Origin: an uncultured Gemmiger sp.
GTDB lineage: Bacteria > Bacillota > Clostridia > Oscillospirales > Ruminococcaceae
DNA length: 64,000 nt
Reading direction: 5' to 3'
Assembly: GCA_934502625.1 (NCBI GenBank)
Contig: CAKSUQ010000012.1
Span: forward strand, 10,415 to 74,414
Within the stretch, counting starts at the first letter, position 1. Every line of letters starts with the position of its first letter. The position numbers were made by a program, and so were the translations under genes. Shown in pieces: positions 24,522 to 33,214 of the stretch. Under the pieces are notes generated by a model, which made no database searches, had not been told where the DNA came from, and was given only the letters and a program-made list of their open reading frames with translations.

Positions 24522-26075
24522 TCACCGGATGTCGGCCACTTTCAGCGTGACGACGCCCGCGATGGTCTTAACGCACCCTTCCTGCGGGTAGCAGGGCATG
24601 GCCTTGAACTCCTCAGTGTTGCAGATGCCGCGGATCATCTCGTCCTCGCATTCGTTCAGCCGGACGCCCAGCTCGTCCCAGAACAGCATGTACCAGCCGT
24701 GGCCGTTGAACGTCACATCGAACGACAGCTGCCCCGCCTGCACCAGCTCACTGGCGCGGGGCGTCAGGGCGGAGACCTCGCTGTAGAAGCTGTGCTTCGG
24801 CTCGCCGAGGATCACCACCGGCGCGCCGTTCTGGTAGTCGGGCTCCTGTTCCAGCCGGGCGCAGAGGCGGTTCGCAAAGCTGACGATCATCGTCTTCTGC
24901 TGCAAAAGCACCGCCGCGTCGTTGTTGACCTGCACCGCAAAGCCGCGCAGCAGCACAGCACAGCAGGCGGCACACGCCAGCGCTGTGCGGGGATTCGCGC
25001 GGGGCGATGCATCGAGGAGGGCAACGGCAAACGGCACGACCGTCGCCAGCCCACCCGCCATCCGCAGCGAGATGAGCGTCTCGGTGTTCAGCACATCGGT
25101 CACGTTCACGGCAACGGGCAGCAAGGCCAGCAGCACCAGCACCGCAGCCGTCGTTTTGCCGCTGCGCAGCTGCCACAGCCACCGCACCAGCGCGTAACCC
25201 GCCAGCAAAAACAGCAGCAGATACCCGGCGCGCTGGCCGTAGTGGTTCTGCGCCACGGCGTGCGTGCAGAAGTAGGCGTAAAAATCATACCACGCGTTTT
25301 TGATGCCCAACGGCAGCTTCAGCAGCAGGCCAAGGCCGACGCCGCTGATGCCGTTGATGGCCGCAAGCTCGGTGTGGTAGACAGCCAGAAATATTTTCAA
25401 AATCACCATGTACAGCGCCGCGCCTACGCCGCCCATCAGCAGCATACGGCCTGCGGTGCGGCCAAGGGTGTGCCAATCCTCCGGCTGGCGCAGCAGCAAA
25501 AGCACCAGCAGCATGACGCAAAGCCCCGCCGCCGCGCCTAAGTTTGCCTGATACAAGCCCAGCGCGAAGGCCAGCGCCGCGCTGCCTGCCAGCCAGCGGA
25601 ACCGCCGGTCACTGACGGCAGCCTGCACGGCCAGCACCGCCAATAGATACGACAGCGCGTAGGACACATTGCAATAGTGGTAGGTCTCGACCTCGGCCAC
25701 ATAGGGCGCACAGACGAGGGTGAGCGGGATGAGATATTTCGCCAGACGGCCGCGCACGGCGAACAGCTCGGTCAGCATCACGCCTGCCACCGCGTAGAGC
25801 AGCAGCATCAGCAGTGCCGCCAGCGCGGGCTGGTTGATGCCGCCGCGCAGCATGTCCACCAGCCGCAGCGCCCAGCGCCCCTGCTGGGTCTCCCAATACA
25901 GGCGCTCCGCCCAGCCGTCCGCGATGTAGAGCGAGCCGACGTGCTCGGCGTCAAAGTTGATGAGGTTGTTCGAGTAGATCGTGTAGTGGACGCCGCAGCC
26001 CACCAGCACCGCCACAAGCAGCGGCCGGAAGCTGCGCCGCCACCACGCAGCCAATGTTTCCTGCCAGGCCGTCAT
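24522..26075 (-). CDS. GtrII-like polytopic glucosyltransferase
   Basis: 517-residue inner-membrane protein with about eleven hydrophobic helices and an external C-terminal domain. The N-terminal region has LINFDAEHVGSLYIADGWAERLYW and QGRWALRLVDMLRG, which match the acidic extracellular loop of the GtrII/Glucos_trans_II group. Such proteins transfer a sugar from a polyprenyl carrier to a surface polymer. Its ATG overlaps the gtrB stop by 4 bp, so both act together. The third usual partner, the GtrA flippase, is absent from this operon. Confidence 0.78.
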   Translation of the reverse strand: MTAWQETLAAWWRRSFRPLLVAVLVGCGVHYTIYSNNLINFDAEHVGSLYIADGWAERLYWETQQGRWALRLVDMLRGGINQPALAALLMLLLYAVAGVMLTELFAVRGRLAKYLIPLTLVCAPYVAEVETYHYCNVSYALSYLLAVLAVQAAVSDRRFRWLAGSAALAFALGLYQANLGAAAGLCVMLLVLLLLRQPEDWHTLGRTAGRMLLMGGVGAALYMVILKIFLAVYHTELAAINGISGVGLGLLLKLPLGIKNAWYDFYAYFCTHAVAQNHYGQRAGYLLLFLLAGYALVRWLWQLRSGKTTAAVLVLLALLPVAVNVTDVLNTETLISLRMAGGLATVVPFAVALLDASPRANPRTALACAACCAVLLRGFAVQVNNDAAVLLQQKTMIVSFANRLCARLEQEPDYQNGAPVVILGEPKHSFYSEVSALTPRASELVQAGQLSFDVTFNGHGWYMLFWDELGVRLNECEDEMIRGICNTEEFKAMPCYPQEGCVKTIAGVVTLKVADIR

Positions 26076-27016
26076 TTGGCGTCCTCTTCCGTTTCCGCCT
26101 TGATGTAGATGGGGCGGTGCTTGACCTCCAAGTAGGTTTTGGCAAGGTACTCGCCCACGATGCCGGTGCAGAACAGCTGCACGCCGCTGACCAGCAGAAT
26201 GATGCAGACAAGGCTCGGCCAGCCGGACGTCGGGTCGCCGAACATCAGTGCGCGGACGATGACAAAGATGATGCCAATGAACGCCAGCAGGCAGAACAGC
26301 ACGCCCGCGCCCGCCGCGATCAGCAGCGGCGTCGTCGAGAAGCCGACAATGCCCTCAATGGAGTACTTGAACAGCCCCCAGAAGTTCCACTTCGTCGTAC
26401 CGGCGACGCGCTCGATGTTTTCGTAATCGAACCACTTCGTCTTGAAGCCGACCCAGCTGAAAATGCCCTTGCTGAAGCGGTTATACTCGGCCATGCTGAG
26501 CACCGCGTCGGTCATCTTGCGGCTCATCAGGCGGAAATCCCGCGCGCCGTCGACGATCTCGGTGTCGGACATTTTGTTGATGATCTGGTAGAATTTGCGC
26601 GCGAACCAGCTGCGCAGCGGCGGCTCGCCCTTGCGGGTGGTGCGGCGGGTGGCGGCGCAGTCGTACTCGCCGGTCAGCAGGGTGTCCAGCATCTGCGGCA
26701 GCAGCGCGGGCGGGTCCTGCAGGTCGGCGTCCATCGTGGCAACGTAATCGCCCTTGGCGGCCTGCAGACCGGCGTAGATGCCGGCCTCCTTGCCGAAGTT
26801 GCGGCTGAACGAGACATACCGCACGCGGGGGTCCTGCGCGTGGAGCGTGCGCGCGACGCGCAGCGTGCCGTCGCGGGAGCCGTCGTCCACAAAGATGAAC
26901 TCGAAATCCGCGCCATGGCTGGTTTTCATCTCTGCCGCCACGCGGGAGGCTTCTTTATAAAAAAGCGGCATCGCTTCTTCTTCATTGTAACAGGGTACGA
27001 TCAGACTGATGAGCAT
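26072..27016 (-). CDS. GtrB-type polyprenyl-phosphate glycosyltransferase
   Basis: 314-residue family 2 glycosyltransferase that loads a sugar onto undecaprenyl phosphate. SLIVPCYNEEEAMPLFY, FEFIFVDDGSRDGT, FSRNFGKEAGIYAGL and MDADLQDPPALLPQML are the GT-A motifs; two C-terminal helices (about 230-290) anchor it. ATG 27016 begins the conserved start with AGCAGG upstream; a TTG 21 nt further up is less likely. It makes the donor for the downstream GtrII-like transferase. Confidence 0.88.
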   Translation of the reverse strand: MLISLIVPCYNEEEAMPLFYKEASRVAAEMKTSHGADFEFIFVDDGSRDGTLRVARTLHAQDPRVRYVSFSRNFGKEAGIYAGLQAAKGDYVATMDADLQDPPALLPQMLDTLLTGEYDCAATRRTTRKGEPPLRSWFARKFYQIINKMSDTEIVDGARDFRLMSRKMTDAVLSMAEYNRFSKGIFSWVGFKTKWFDYENIERVAGTTKWNFWGLFKYSIEGIVGFSTTPLLIAAGAGVLFCLLAFIGIIFVIVRALMFGDPTSGWPSLVCIILLVSGVQLFCTGIVGEYLAKTYLEVKHRPIYIKAETEEDAK

Positions 27017-27053
27017 GGTGTGACCTGCTTTCGTCAAAGTTTTTGTTGGTTTT

Positions 27054-27082
27054 ATTATAGCGTAGTTTTACACTTTTGTAAA
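27054..27082 (-). promoter_or_regulatory. Promoter of the gtrB-gtrII operon
   Basis: TTTACA (27077-27082) and TATAAT (27054-27059) on the minus strand, 17-nt spacer. Confidence 0.75.
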
Positions 27083-27142
27083 CAATGGCTGTGGTAGGCA
27101 CATAAGGTCTTAGGACACTCAAAAACTTAAATGTTATTTTTC

Positions 27143-27171
27143 TTGAATACAAAAGCCAAATTTGCTATAAT
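27143..27171 (+). promoter_or_regulatory. Promoter of the R-M operon
   Basis: TTGAAT (27143-27148) and TATAAT (27166-27171), 17-nt spacer. Confidence 0.75.
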
Positions 27172-27221
27172 AAACTATATTATAAACTATATTATCTCAA
27201 AATGAAAGCGAGGATCATTCA

Positions 27222-28070
27222 ATGAACCCTGTATTAAAATATCGTGGCGGAAAGTCACGTGAAATACCGCGCTTTCTTCAATACATCCCAGACGATTTTG
27301 AACGTTATATAGAGCCTTTTTTCGGAGGAGGTGCGTTATACTTTTATCTTGAACCTGAAAACGCAGTCATTAACGATGTTAATGAACGTTTAATGACTTT
27401 CTATACGCAACTGAAAGAACAGTATCCATTGATGCGACAGCAACTCAACGTATTACAAAATCTATATGAAGAAAATCAAGCAACTTTTAAAAAATTAAAA
27501 GCCGCTACACCAGACATCAAAGTTCCAAATGCAAATGAAAAACTATACTACCATATGCGTGATTTATTCAATCACCCCGATGGTACATTTTTGGACGGTG
27601 TTCTGTATTTTTTTATCAACAAAACTGCTTACTCTGGTATGATACGGTATAATGGCAGCGGTGAATACAACGTTCCCTTTGGGCGTTATCCTAACTTGAA
27701 TACAAAGTTAGTCACCCAACAGCATAGCGACTTGCTCCAACGTGCCGATTTGTATAATCTTGATTATAGTCGTATATTTGAAATGGCGCAAGAAAACGAT
27801 TTTATTTTTCTCGATCCACCATATGACTGCGTATTCAATGATTATGGTAATATTGATATGATGAATGGATTTGATGAAGCAGAACACCGTCGTTTAGCCG
27901 CTGACTTTAGGAATCTCCCCTGTCGCGCACTTATGATAATTGGTAAAACCCCCTTAACAATGGAATTATACGGAAATTATATCTTTGATGAGTACTATAA
28001 AAATTACGCAGTAAACATCCGTAATCGATTCAAGAACGATAAAATGCATATAGTCGTGAAGAATTATTAA
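27222..28070 (+). CDS. D12-class N6-adenine DNA methyltransferase (Dam type)
   Basis: 282-residue adenine methylase, the protective half of the R-M pair. LKYRGGKSREIPRFL is the SAM-binding motif I variant of the Dam/DpnII family, YIEPFFGGGALYFYL and INDVNERLMTFY follow, and FIFLDPPYDCVF is the catalytic DPPY motif. Expected to methylate the adenine of a GATC-containing site. GAGG precedes ATG 27222; the sequence GGATC occurs inside that ribosome site region (27212-27216), which is the recognition sequence expected for the partner. The stop is 16 bp before the endonuclease gene. Confidence 0.9.
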   Translation: MNPVLKYRGGKSREIPRFLQYIPDDFERYIEPFFGGGALYFYLEPENAVINDVNERLMTFYTQLKEQYPLMRQQLNVLQNLYEENQATFKKLKAATPDIKVPNANEKLYYHMRDLFNHPDGTFLDGVLYFFINKTAYSGMIRYNGSGEYNVPFGRYPNLNTKLVTQQHSDLLQRADLYNLDYSRIFEMAQENDFIFLDPPYDCVFNDYGNIDMMNGFDEAEHRRLAADFRNLPCRALMIIGKTPLTMELYGNYIFDEYYKNYAVNIRNRFKNDKMHIVVKNY

Positions 28071-28086
28071 TAAAGGTGGAAAAATC

Positions 28087-29775
28087 ATGGCAAGGCTAGA
28101 TAGTAAAGTTTTATTTTTCACTACATCCCCGCGTTCACCGGTAAAAATGATACCAGAAATTGCTTTACTACATGAAAAATTTGAAGGGAAGCCATGGAAC
28201 AAAGCAACACAGGAACAATTTATCAACGAGTTGGCTAAAAGTAGTTTCTTTGAGGGGATTGGTTCCCCATCTGACAAGACTTTTAGTGCACGAGACAGAA
28301 TAACTCGAGCACCAAAAGCATTAGGCTTTGTTGATTTAAAGCCGTATATTAAATTAACAGATGCAGGAAAGTTATTAATTAGTGGAAAACGCACACAAGA
28401 GATTTTCTTACGGCAACTGTTAAAGTTTCAACTACCGTCCCCTTTCCACACAGAAAATGCAAAAAATCATGGTACTTTCTATGTACGACCTTATCTTGAG
28501 ATTCTGCGCTTAGTTAGAGATCTTGGCCACCTGACTTTTGATGAATTAAAAATTTTCGGAATGCAATTAACTGATTATCGGAAATATGACATTATTAAAG
28601 ATAAAATACTAGCGTTTAGGACTGAAAAGGAGCAACGACGCGGAGAATACAAATGGTTTGTAAACGAAACATTAGAAGCCGCAATACTAGAAATTTATGC
28701 AGACAGAATCGCATCTGGCAACACAAGAACACGTGAAACGCGAGACACTAGCCTCAAGAAGTTTGTTAAAACACAGAAAGGTAATTGGCGTGATTACACA
28801 GATGCTTGTTTTAGGTATTTGCGCTACACTGGGCTTGTGTCTATTACTCATAAAAGTCGGACAATATCTATTTTTGAAGATAAAATCTGTGATGTCGATT
28901 TTATTTTATCGACAGTCGATAGAAGCCCTGTATTCATTAACGATACAATAGCATATAAAGAATATCTTTTTGCCGCTGATATTCCTGTTCTATATACCGA
29001 TAACAAGGACAACCTCATTGATGTAATTTTGCGGATAAGCAACCACACACGGCGAGAACTAATTCCTTTAGATGTTGAACACTTAAAGGATTTACGTGAC
29101 GATATAGCAGCCCAACACAAGGAACGCGTTATTCATGCACAGGTTGCGGAAATAAAATCGTATGCACTATATTCTGAGATTATCGATACTTTTAACGAAA
29201 TTGTATCTGATGAATATTACGACGCACCATTAATGTTGGAATATAATACATGGCGTGCAATGACTATGCTTGATGGTGGTTCAATTCATGGCAACTTTAA
29301 ATTCGATGATATGGGACAACCGTTGTCTACTGCTTCTGGCAATATGCCTGACATTGAATGTGACTATGGCGAATACGCCCTATCTGTAGAGGTTACTATG
29401 CAATCAGGACAACGTCAATATGAAGCAGAAGGCGAGCCCGTAGCGCGACATTATGGGCAATTAAGAAAGAAATCTGGAAAGGACACTTATTGTTTGTTTA
29501 TAGCTCCCACTATCAATGCCGCAACACTTGCCCACTTTTATGGATTAAATCATTTGTCTATTGCTTTGTATGGCGGGAAATCTAAGATCGTTCCCCTTGA
29601 ATTAGATCAATTTATGAAATTAGTTGAGAACTCCTACAACTATCATGCACAGCCTGCGCCAACTGATGTTCGTGGTTTCCTCGATTTAGTTTTGCAACAG
29701 GGCGATCAATCAACAGATGAAAATGACTGGAGAACTCGTATACAATCCTGTGTTGATAATTGGCTCTCCGCATAG
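28087..29775 (+). CDS. AlwI-like type IIS restriction endonuclease
   Basis: 562-residue protein beginning MARLDSKVLFFTTSPRSP, the pattern of AlwI-family endonucleases. The N-terminal two thirds would hold DNA recognition; the nuclease part near residues 420-470 has PDIECDYGEYALSVEVTMQSG, giving a D...E-x-T arrangement of the PD-(D/E)XK type, followed by RQYEAEGEPVARHYG. AlwI enzymes cut outside GGATC, which fits the Dam-type partner methylase. AAAGGTGG precedes ATG 28087. Low GC like its partner. Specificity is inferred from family resemblance. Confidence 0.82.
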   Translation: MARLDSKVLFFTTSPRSPVKMIPEIALLHEKFEGKPWNKATQEQFINELAKSSFFEGIGSPSDKTFSARDRITRAPKALGFVDLKPYIKLTDAGKLLISGKRTQEIFLRQLLKFQLPSPFHTENAKNHGTFYVRPYLEILRLVRDLGHLTFDELKIFGMQLTDYRKYDIIKDKILAFRTEKEQRRGEYKWFVNETLEAAILEIYADRIASGNTRTRETRDTSLKKFVKTQKGNWRDYTDACFRYLRYTGLVSITHKSRTISIFEDKICDVDFILSTVDRSPVFINDTIAYKEYLFAADIPVLYTDNKDNLIDVILRISNHTRRELIPLDVEHLKDLRDDIAAQHKERVIHAQVAEIKSYALYSEIIDTFNEIVSDEYYDAPLMLEYNTWRAMTMLDGGSIHGNFKFDDMGQPLSTASGNMPDIECDYGEYALSVEVTMQSGQRQYEAEGEPVARHYGQLRKKSGKDTYCLFIAPTINAATLAHFYGLNHLSIALYGGKSKIVPLELDQFMKLVENSYNYHAQPAPTDVRGFLDLVLQQGDQSTDENDWRTRIQSCVDNWLSA

Positions 29776-30118
29776 CCGTATCAATTTCTATTTCTCGATA
29801 TCTCTTTATCAATTTAAGCAATAACCTAGAAGTTACAATCTTTTTAAAATCGCATAATAGCACAAAATGCAAGTGCAAATAACAGCCCTGTATTTGATTT
29901 GAACATCAAATACAGGGCTGTTGCAATATACTTTCTTTTCGGAGCTTTAAATAGTCAAAAAGCTACTATTGTCTTCGCAAAGTGCATTTGAGGTGCTACT
30001 ACCAACACAACTGATTAATATGTATGCAACCTGTCTGTAGTACAGTCATCAATATCACATTAGTAGGTGAGTACAATAACTTTTACTCTACGATCTTCCT
30101 TGCAAAGTCTCATTCTTT
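29776..30118. other. AT-rich noncoding tail of the R-M island
   Basis: No open frame with coding features. It holds one long perfect inverted repeat (29881-29922) and otherwise nothing recognisable up to the leuS stop. Confidence 0.6.
29881..29922 (+). terminator. Long perfect hairpin, probable terminator of the R-M operon
   Basis: AACAGCCCTGTATTTGAT (29881-29898), loop of 6, then its exact complement (29905-29922). The downstream T tract is poor, so a different role such as a mobile-element end cannot be excluded. Confidence 0.55.
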
Positions 30119-32662
30119 TTAGCCCTTGACCGCAATATTGACCAGCTTGCCCTTGACGTAGATCTCCTTGGCGATGGTCTTGCCTGCGATGGCTTCGGCC
30201 ACGGCGGGCTCGGCCTTGGCGGCGGCGATGGCGTCCGCGCTCTCGACGGCAGCGGCCACCTTGATGCGCGCCTTCACCTTGCCGTTGACCTGCACGGCGA
30301 TCTCGATCGTCTGCTCGACGCACTTGGCCTCGTCGTAGGTCGGCCATGCGTGGTAGGCCAGCTGCTCGGTGTGCCCCAGCTGCTGCCACAGCTCCTCAGT
30401 CATGTGGGGCGCGAACGGGTTCAGCAGTTCCAGCAGGACTTCGTACTCGTCCTTCGTCGCGCCGCCCTTGTCGCTCAGGGCGTTGACGTAGATCATCAGC
30501 TGGGCGATGGCGGTGTTGGCCTTCAGCGCGTCGATGTCCTCGCCGACCTTCTTGATGGTGCGGTTCGCGACGGCCTCCAGTTCGGGGCGAACGCCCTCGC
30601 CGGGGACGAGCTTCTCGCTCATCGACCAGATCTTATCAAGGAAGCGCTTGCAGCCCTTGATGGAGGAGGTGTTCCACGGGGCGGCCTTCTCGAAGTCGCC
30701 GATGAACATCTCGTACAAACGCAGGGTGTCCGCGCCGTACTCGTTGACGACGTCGTCGGGGTTGACGACGTTGCCGAGGGACTTACTCATCTTGACGATG
30801 GGGTGCTCGGCCATCTCGCCGTACTTCTCGACCAGTGCCTTGCGCGCACCCTTCTCGTCGCCGTACTCGGCCAGCAGGCGCTTGCGCTCAGCGTCGGGCT
30901 GGTTCTCAAACGCGTGGGGGTTGAGCCCCAGGATCATGCCGTGAGAGGTACGCTTCTGGTACGGCTCCTTCGACGGCACAACGCCGATGTCATACAGGAA
31001 TTTATGCCAGAAGCGGCTGTACAGCAGGTGCAGGGTGGTGTGCTCCATGCCGCCGTTGTACCAGTCGACGGGGCTCCAGTATTCCAGCGCTTCCTTGCTG
31101 GCGATGGCATCCTTGTTGTGGGGGTCGCAGTAGCGCAGGAAATACCAGCTGGAACCCGCCCACTGGGGCATGGTGTCGGTCTCGCGCTTCGCGGGTGCGC
31201 CGCAGCACGGGCAGGTGGTGTTGACCCACTCGGTGTGGCGTGCCAGCGGGCTTTCGCCGTTCTCGCCGGGCTCAAAGTCCTTGATCTCCGGCAGGCGCAG
31301 CGGCAGCTCGCTCTCCGGCAGGGGCACCCAGCCGCACTTCTCGCAGTAGACCATGGGGATGGGCTCGCCCCAATAGCGCTGACGGCTGAAGACCCAGTCG
31401 CGCAGCTTGAAATTGACCTGCTTGTGACCCTTGCCGTTCTCTTCCAGCCAAGCGTACATCTTGTTCTTGGCATCCTCGACGGACAACCCGTTCAGGAAGT
31501 CAGAGTTGACAAGCGTGCCGGTGGCGACATCGGTGAAGGCTTCCTTGTCCAGATCGCTGGGCACGTTGCCCTTGACGACCTCGATGATGGGCAGGTCGAA
31601 CTTCTTGGCGAACTCCCAGTCGCGGGTGTCGTGGGCAGGCACGGCCATGATCGCGCCGGTGCCGTAGGTCGCCAGAACGTAGTCGGAGATAAAGATGGGG
31701 ATCTCCTTGCCGTTGACGGGGTTGATGCCCTTGACGCCCTCGATGGCGACGCCGGTCTTCTCCTTGTTCAACTCGGTGCGCTCGAAGTCAGACTTGCGGG
31801 CAGCCTCCTCCTGATAGGCGGCGACGGCGTCGGCGTTCCGGATGAGGCCGGCGTCGACCCACTTCTTGATGAAGGCATGCTCCGGGCTGATAACCATATA
31901 CGTCGCACCGAACAGCGTGTCCGCGCGGGTGGTATAGACGGTCAGCGTGTCGCCCGCGGTGGTGTCGAAGTTGATCTCGGCACCGTGGCTGCGGCCGATC
32001 CAGTTGCGCTGCTGGGTCTTGACGCGGTCGATGTAGTCGACATCGTCCAGATCATTGATGAGGCGGTCGGCGTAGGCAGTAATCTTCAGCATCCACTGGC
32101 TCTTGTTCTTCTGCACGACGGGGCTGCCGCAGCGCTCGCAGACGCCGTTGACAACTTCCTCGTTTGCCAGAACGACCTTGCAGCCGGTGCAGTAGTTGAC
32201 GGTGGTTTCCTTCTTGTAGGCCAGCCCCTTCTTGAACAGCTGGACGAAGATCCACTGCGTCCACTTGTAGTATTCGGGGTCGGTGGTGTTGATCTCGCGA
32301 TCCCAGTCGAAGGACAGGCCAAGGGCTTTCAGCTGGCTCTTGAAGCGGGCGACGTTCTGAGCGGTGACGATCTCCGGGTTGATGTGGTTTTTCAGGGCGT
32401 AGTTCTCGGTCGGCAGGCCGAAAGCGTCCCAGCCCATCGGGTACAGGACGTTATAACCGCACTGGCGCTTTTTGCGCGCGACGATGTCCAGCGCAGTGTA
32501 GCTGCGCGGATGGCCGACGTGCAGACCGGCTGCAGACGGGTACGGGAACTCGACCAGAGCGTAGAATTTAGGCTTGGAATGGTCGATCTCGACGTGGAAG
32601 GTGTCCTCGTCCTCCCACACCTTCTGCCATTTGGCCTCAACGGATTTGAAATCGTATTTCAT
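30119..32662 (-). CDS. leuS: Leucyl-tRNA synthetase
   Basis: 847-residue class I synthetase charging leucine. [21 protein letters not shown] carries the HIGH-type motif, [14 protein letters not shown] and CERCGSPV form a zinc site, the CP1 editing domain (about 225-420) has [19 protein letters not shown] and [15 protein letters not shown], and [14 protein letters not shown] is the second ATP motif. The C-terminal tRNA-binding region ends in the usual [12 protein letters not shown] type. GGAGAATATC precedes ATG 32662. No T-box is seen; a C-type repeat fills the upstream gap. It is the last gene of the nadD-yqeK-LCP-rsfS block. Confidence 0.97.
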   Translation of the reverse strand: MKYDFKSVEAKWQKVWEDEDTFHVEIDHSKPKFYALVEFPYPSAAGLHVGHPRSYTALDIVARKKRQCGYNVLYPMGWDAFGLPTENYALKNHINPEIVTAQNVARFKSQLKALGLSFDWDREINTTDPEYYKWTQWIFVQLFKKGLAYKKETTVNYCTGCKVVLANEEVVNGVCERCGSPVVQKNKSQWMLKITAYADRLINDLDDVDYIDRVKTQQRNWIGRSHGAEINFDTTAGDTLTVYTTRADTLFGATYMVISPEHAFIKKWVDAGLIRNADAVAAYQEEAARKSDFERTELNKEKTGVAIEGVKGINPVNGKEIPIFISDYVLATYGTGAIMAVPAHDTRDWEFAKKFDLPIIEVVKGNVPSDLDKEAFTDVATGTLVNSDFLNGLSVEDAKNKMYAWLEENGKGHKQVNFKLRDWVFSRQRYWGEPIPMVYCEKCGWVPLPESELPLRLPEIKDFEPGENGESPLARHTEWVNTTCPCCGAPAKRETDTMPQWAGSSWYFLRYCDPHNKDAIASKEALEYWSPVDWYNGGMEHTTLHLLYSRFWHKFLYDIGVVPSKEPYQKRTSHGMILGLNPHAFENQPDAERKRLLAEYGDEKGARKALVEKYGEMAEHPIVKMSKSLGNVVNPDDVVNEYGADTLRLYEMFIGDFEKAAPWNTSSIKGCKRFLDKIWSMSEKLVPGEGVRPELEAVANRTIKKVGEDIDALKANTAIAQLMIYVNALSDKGGATKDEYEVLLELLNPFAPHMTEELWQQLGHTEQLAYHAWPTYDEAKCVEQTIEIAVQVNGKVKARIKVAAAVESADAIAAAKAEPAVAEAIAGKTIAKEIYVKGKLVNIAVKG

Positions 32663-32682
32663 GATATTCTCCCCACTTTTCT

Positions 32683-32815
32683 AAGATAAAAGATAATAGA
32701 TAAAAGATAATAAATATGGTGGATCGCCGCTTGCGCGGCTCAAAATGGGGATATGGGAATTTTGTTTTGCGCCAAGCGCAAAACTCCACATTTTTTATTA
32801 TCTTTTATCTTTTAT
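32683..32815. repeat. C-type palindromic repeat, copy 2
   Basis: Ends are inverted AAGATAAAAGATAATAGATA / TTATTATCTTTTATCTTTTA simple repeats. The core has GTGGATCGCCGCTTGCGCGGC and a TGCGCCAAGCGCA hairpin. Same end motif as 6111-6329 and 47575-47697. Confidence 0.75.
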
Positions 32816-33193
32816 TTATTCTTTCGACGCCTCGGCGTCGTCCGGCATCCACTCGCTGGCGGGCATGACCGTGGCATCTGCCCAGAGGTGCTCCAGATCG
32901 TAGTAGTCGTGCGCCTCCTGCGTGAAGACGTGGACGATGACGCTGCCGTAGTCCAGCAGCACCCAGCGCTTGCCGTCGTGGCCTTCGGTGCGCAGCACCT
33001 TGACGCCCTCGCGGTCAAGCTGGAACTCGGCCTCGTCAGCCAGTGCGCCGACATGGGTCGTGGACGTACCGGTGGCGATGACGAAATATTCGGTAACGGT
33101 CGTCAGGTCTTCCACGGCGAGGATGTGCACGTTGACGGCCTTCTTCGCGTCCAGCGCCCGCGCCAGACGAATCGCAAGTTCTTTGCTTTCCAT
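32816..33193 (-). CDS. rsfS: Ribosomal silencing factor RsfS
   Basis: 125-residue protein that binds L14 of the large subunit and blocks subunit joining in starvation. LARALDAKKAVNVHILAVEDLTT, YFVIATGTSTTHVGALADE and the GHDGKRWVLLDYGSVIVHVFT core are characteristic of the Iojap family. AGGAGAAAC lies before ATG 33193. It sits between the LCP gene and leuS, as in other clostridia. The stop touches the C-type repeat. Confidence 0.93.
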   Translation of the reverse strand: MESKELAIRLARALDAKKAVNVHILAVEDLTTVTEYFVIATGTSTTHVGALADEAEFQLDREGVKVLRTEGHDGKRWVLLDYGSVIVHVFTQEAHDYYDLEHLWADATVMPASEWMPDDAEASKE

Positions 33194-33214
33194 ATGATGT
33201 TTCTCCTAGTATCT

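Larger units (their letters stand above)
27095..30115. mobile_element. AT-rich restriction-modification island (approximate limits)
   Basis: Base composition drops abruptly compared with both flanks, codon use shifts to A/T third positions, and the only genes are a methylase and endonuclease pair. No integrase, IS or clear flanking duplication is visible, so the limits are drawn from composition only. Confidence 0.6.

Noticed and set aside
29612..29878. An 88-codon minus-strand frame overlapping the end of the AlwI-like gene
   Set aside because: Mostly antisense to the endonuclease with no ribosome site; the noncoding tail gives no support.
29881..29922. Inverted repeat as the end of an insertion sequence
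   Set aside because: Only one location is seen, arms are adjacent with a 6-nt loop, and no transposase accompanies it; a transcription terminator is the simpler reading.
30119..32820. T-box leaders for leuS, metG or argS
   Set aside because: The upstream gaps contain palindromic repeats; no T-box core or specifier stem and terminator pair was found.
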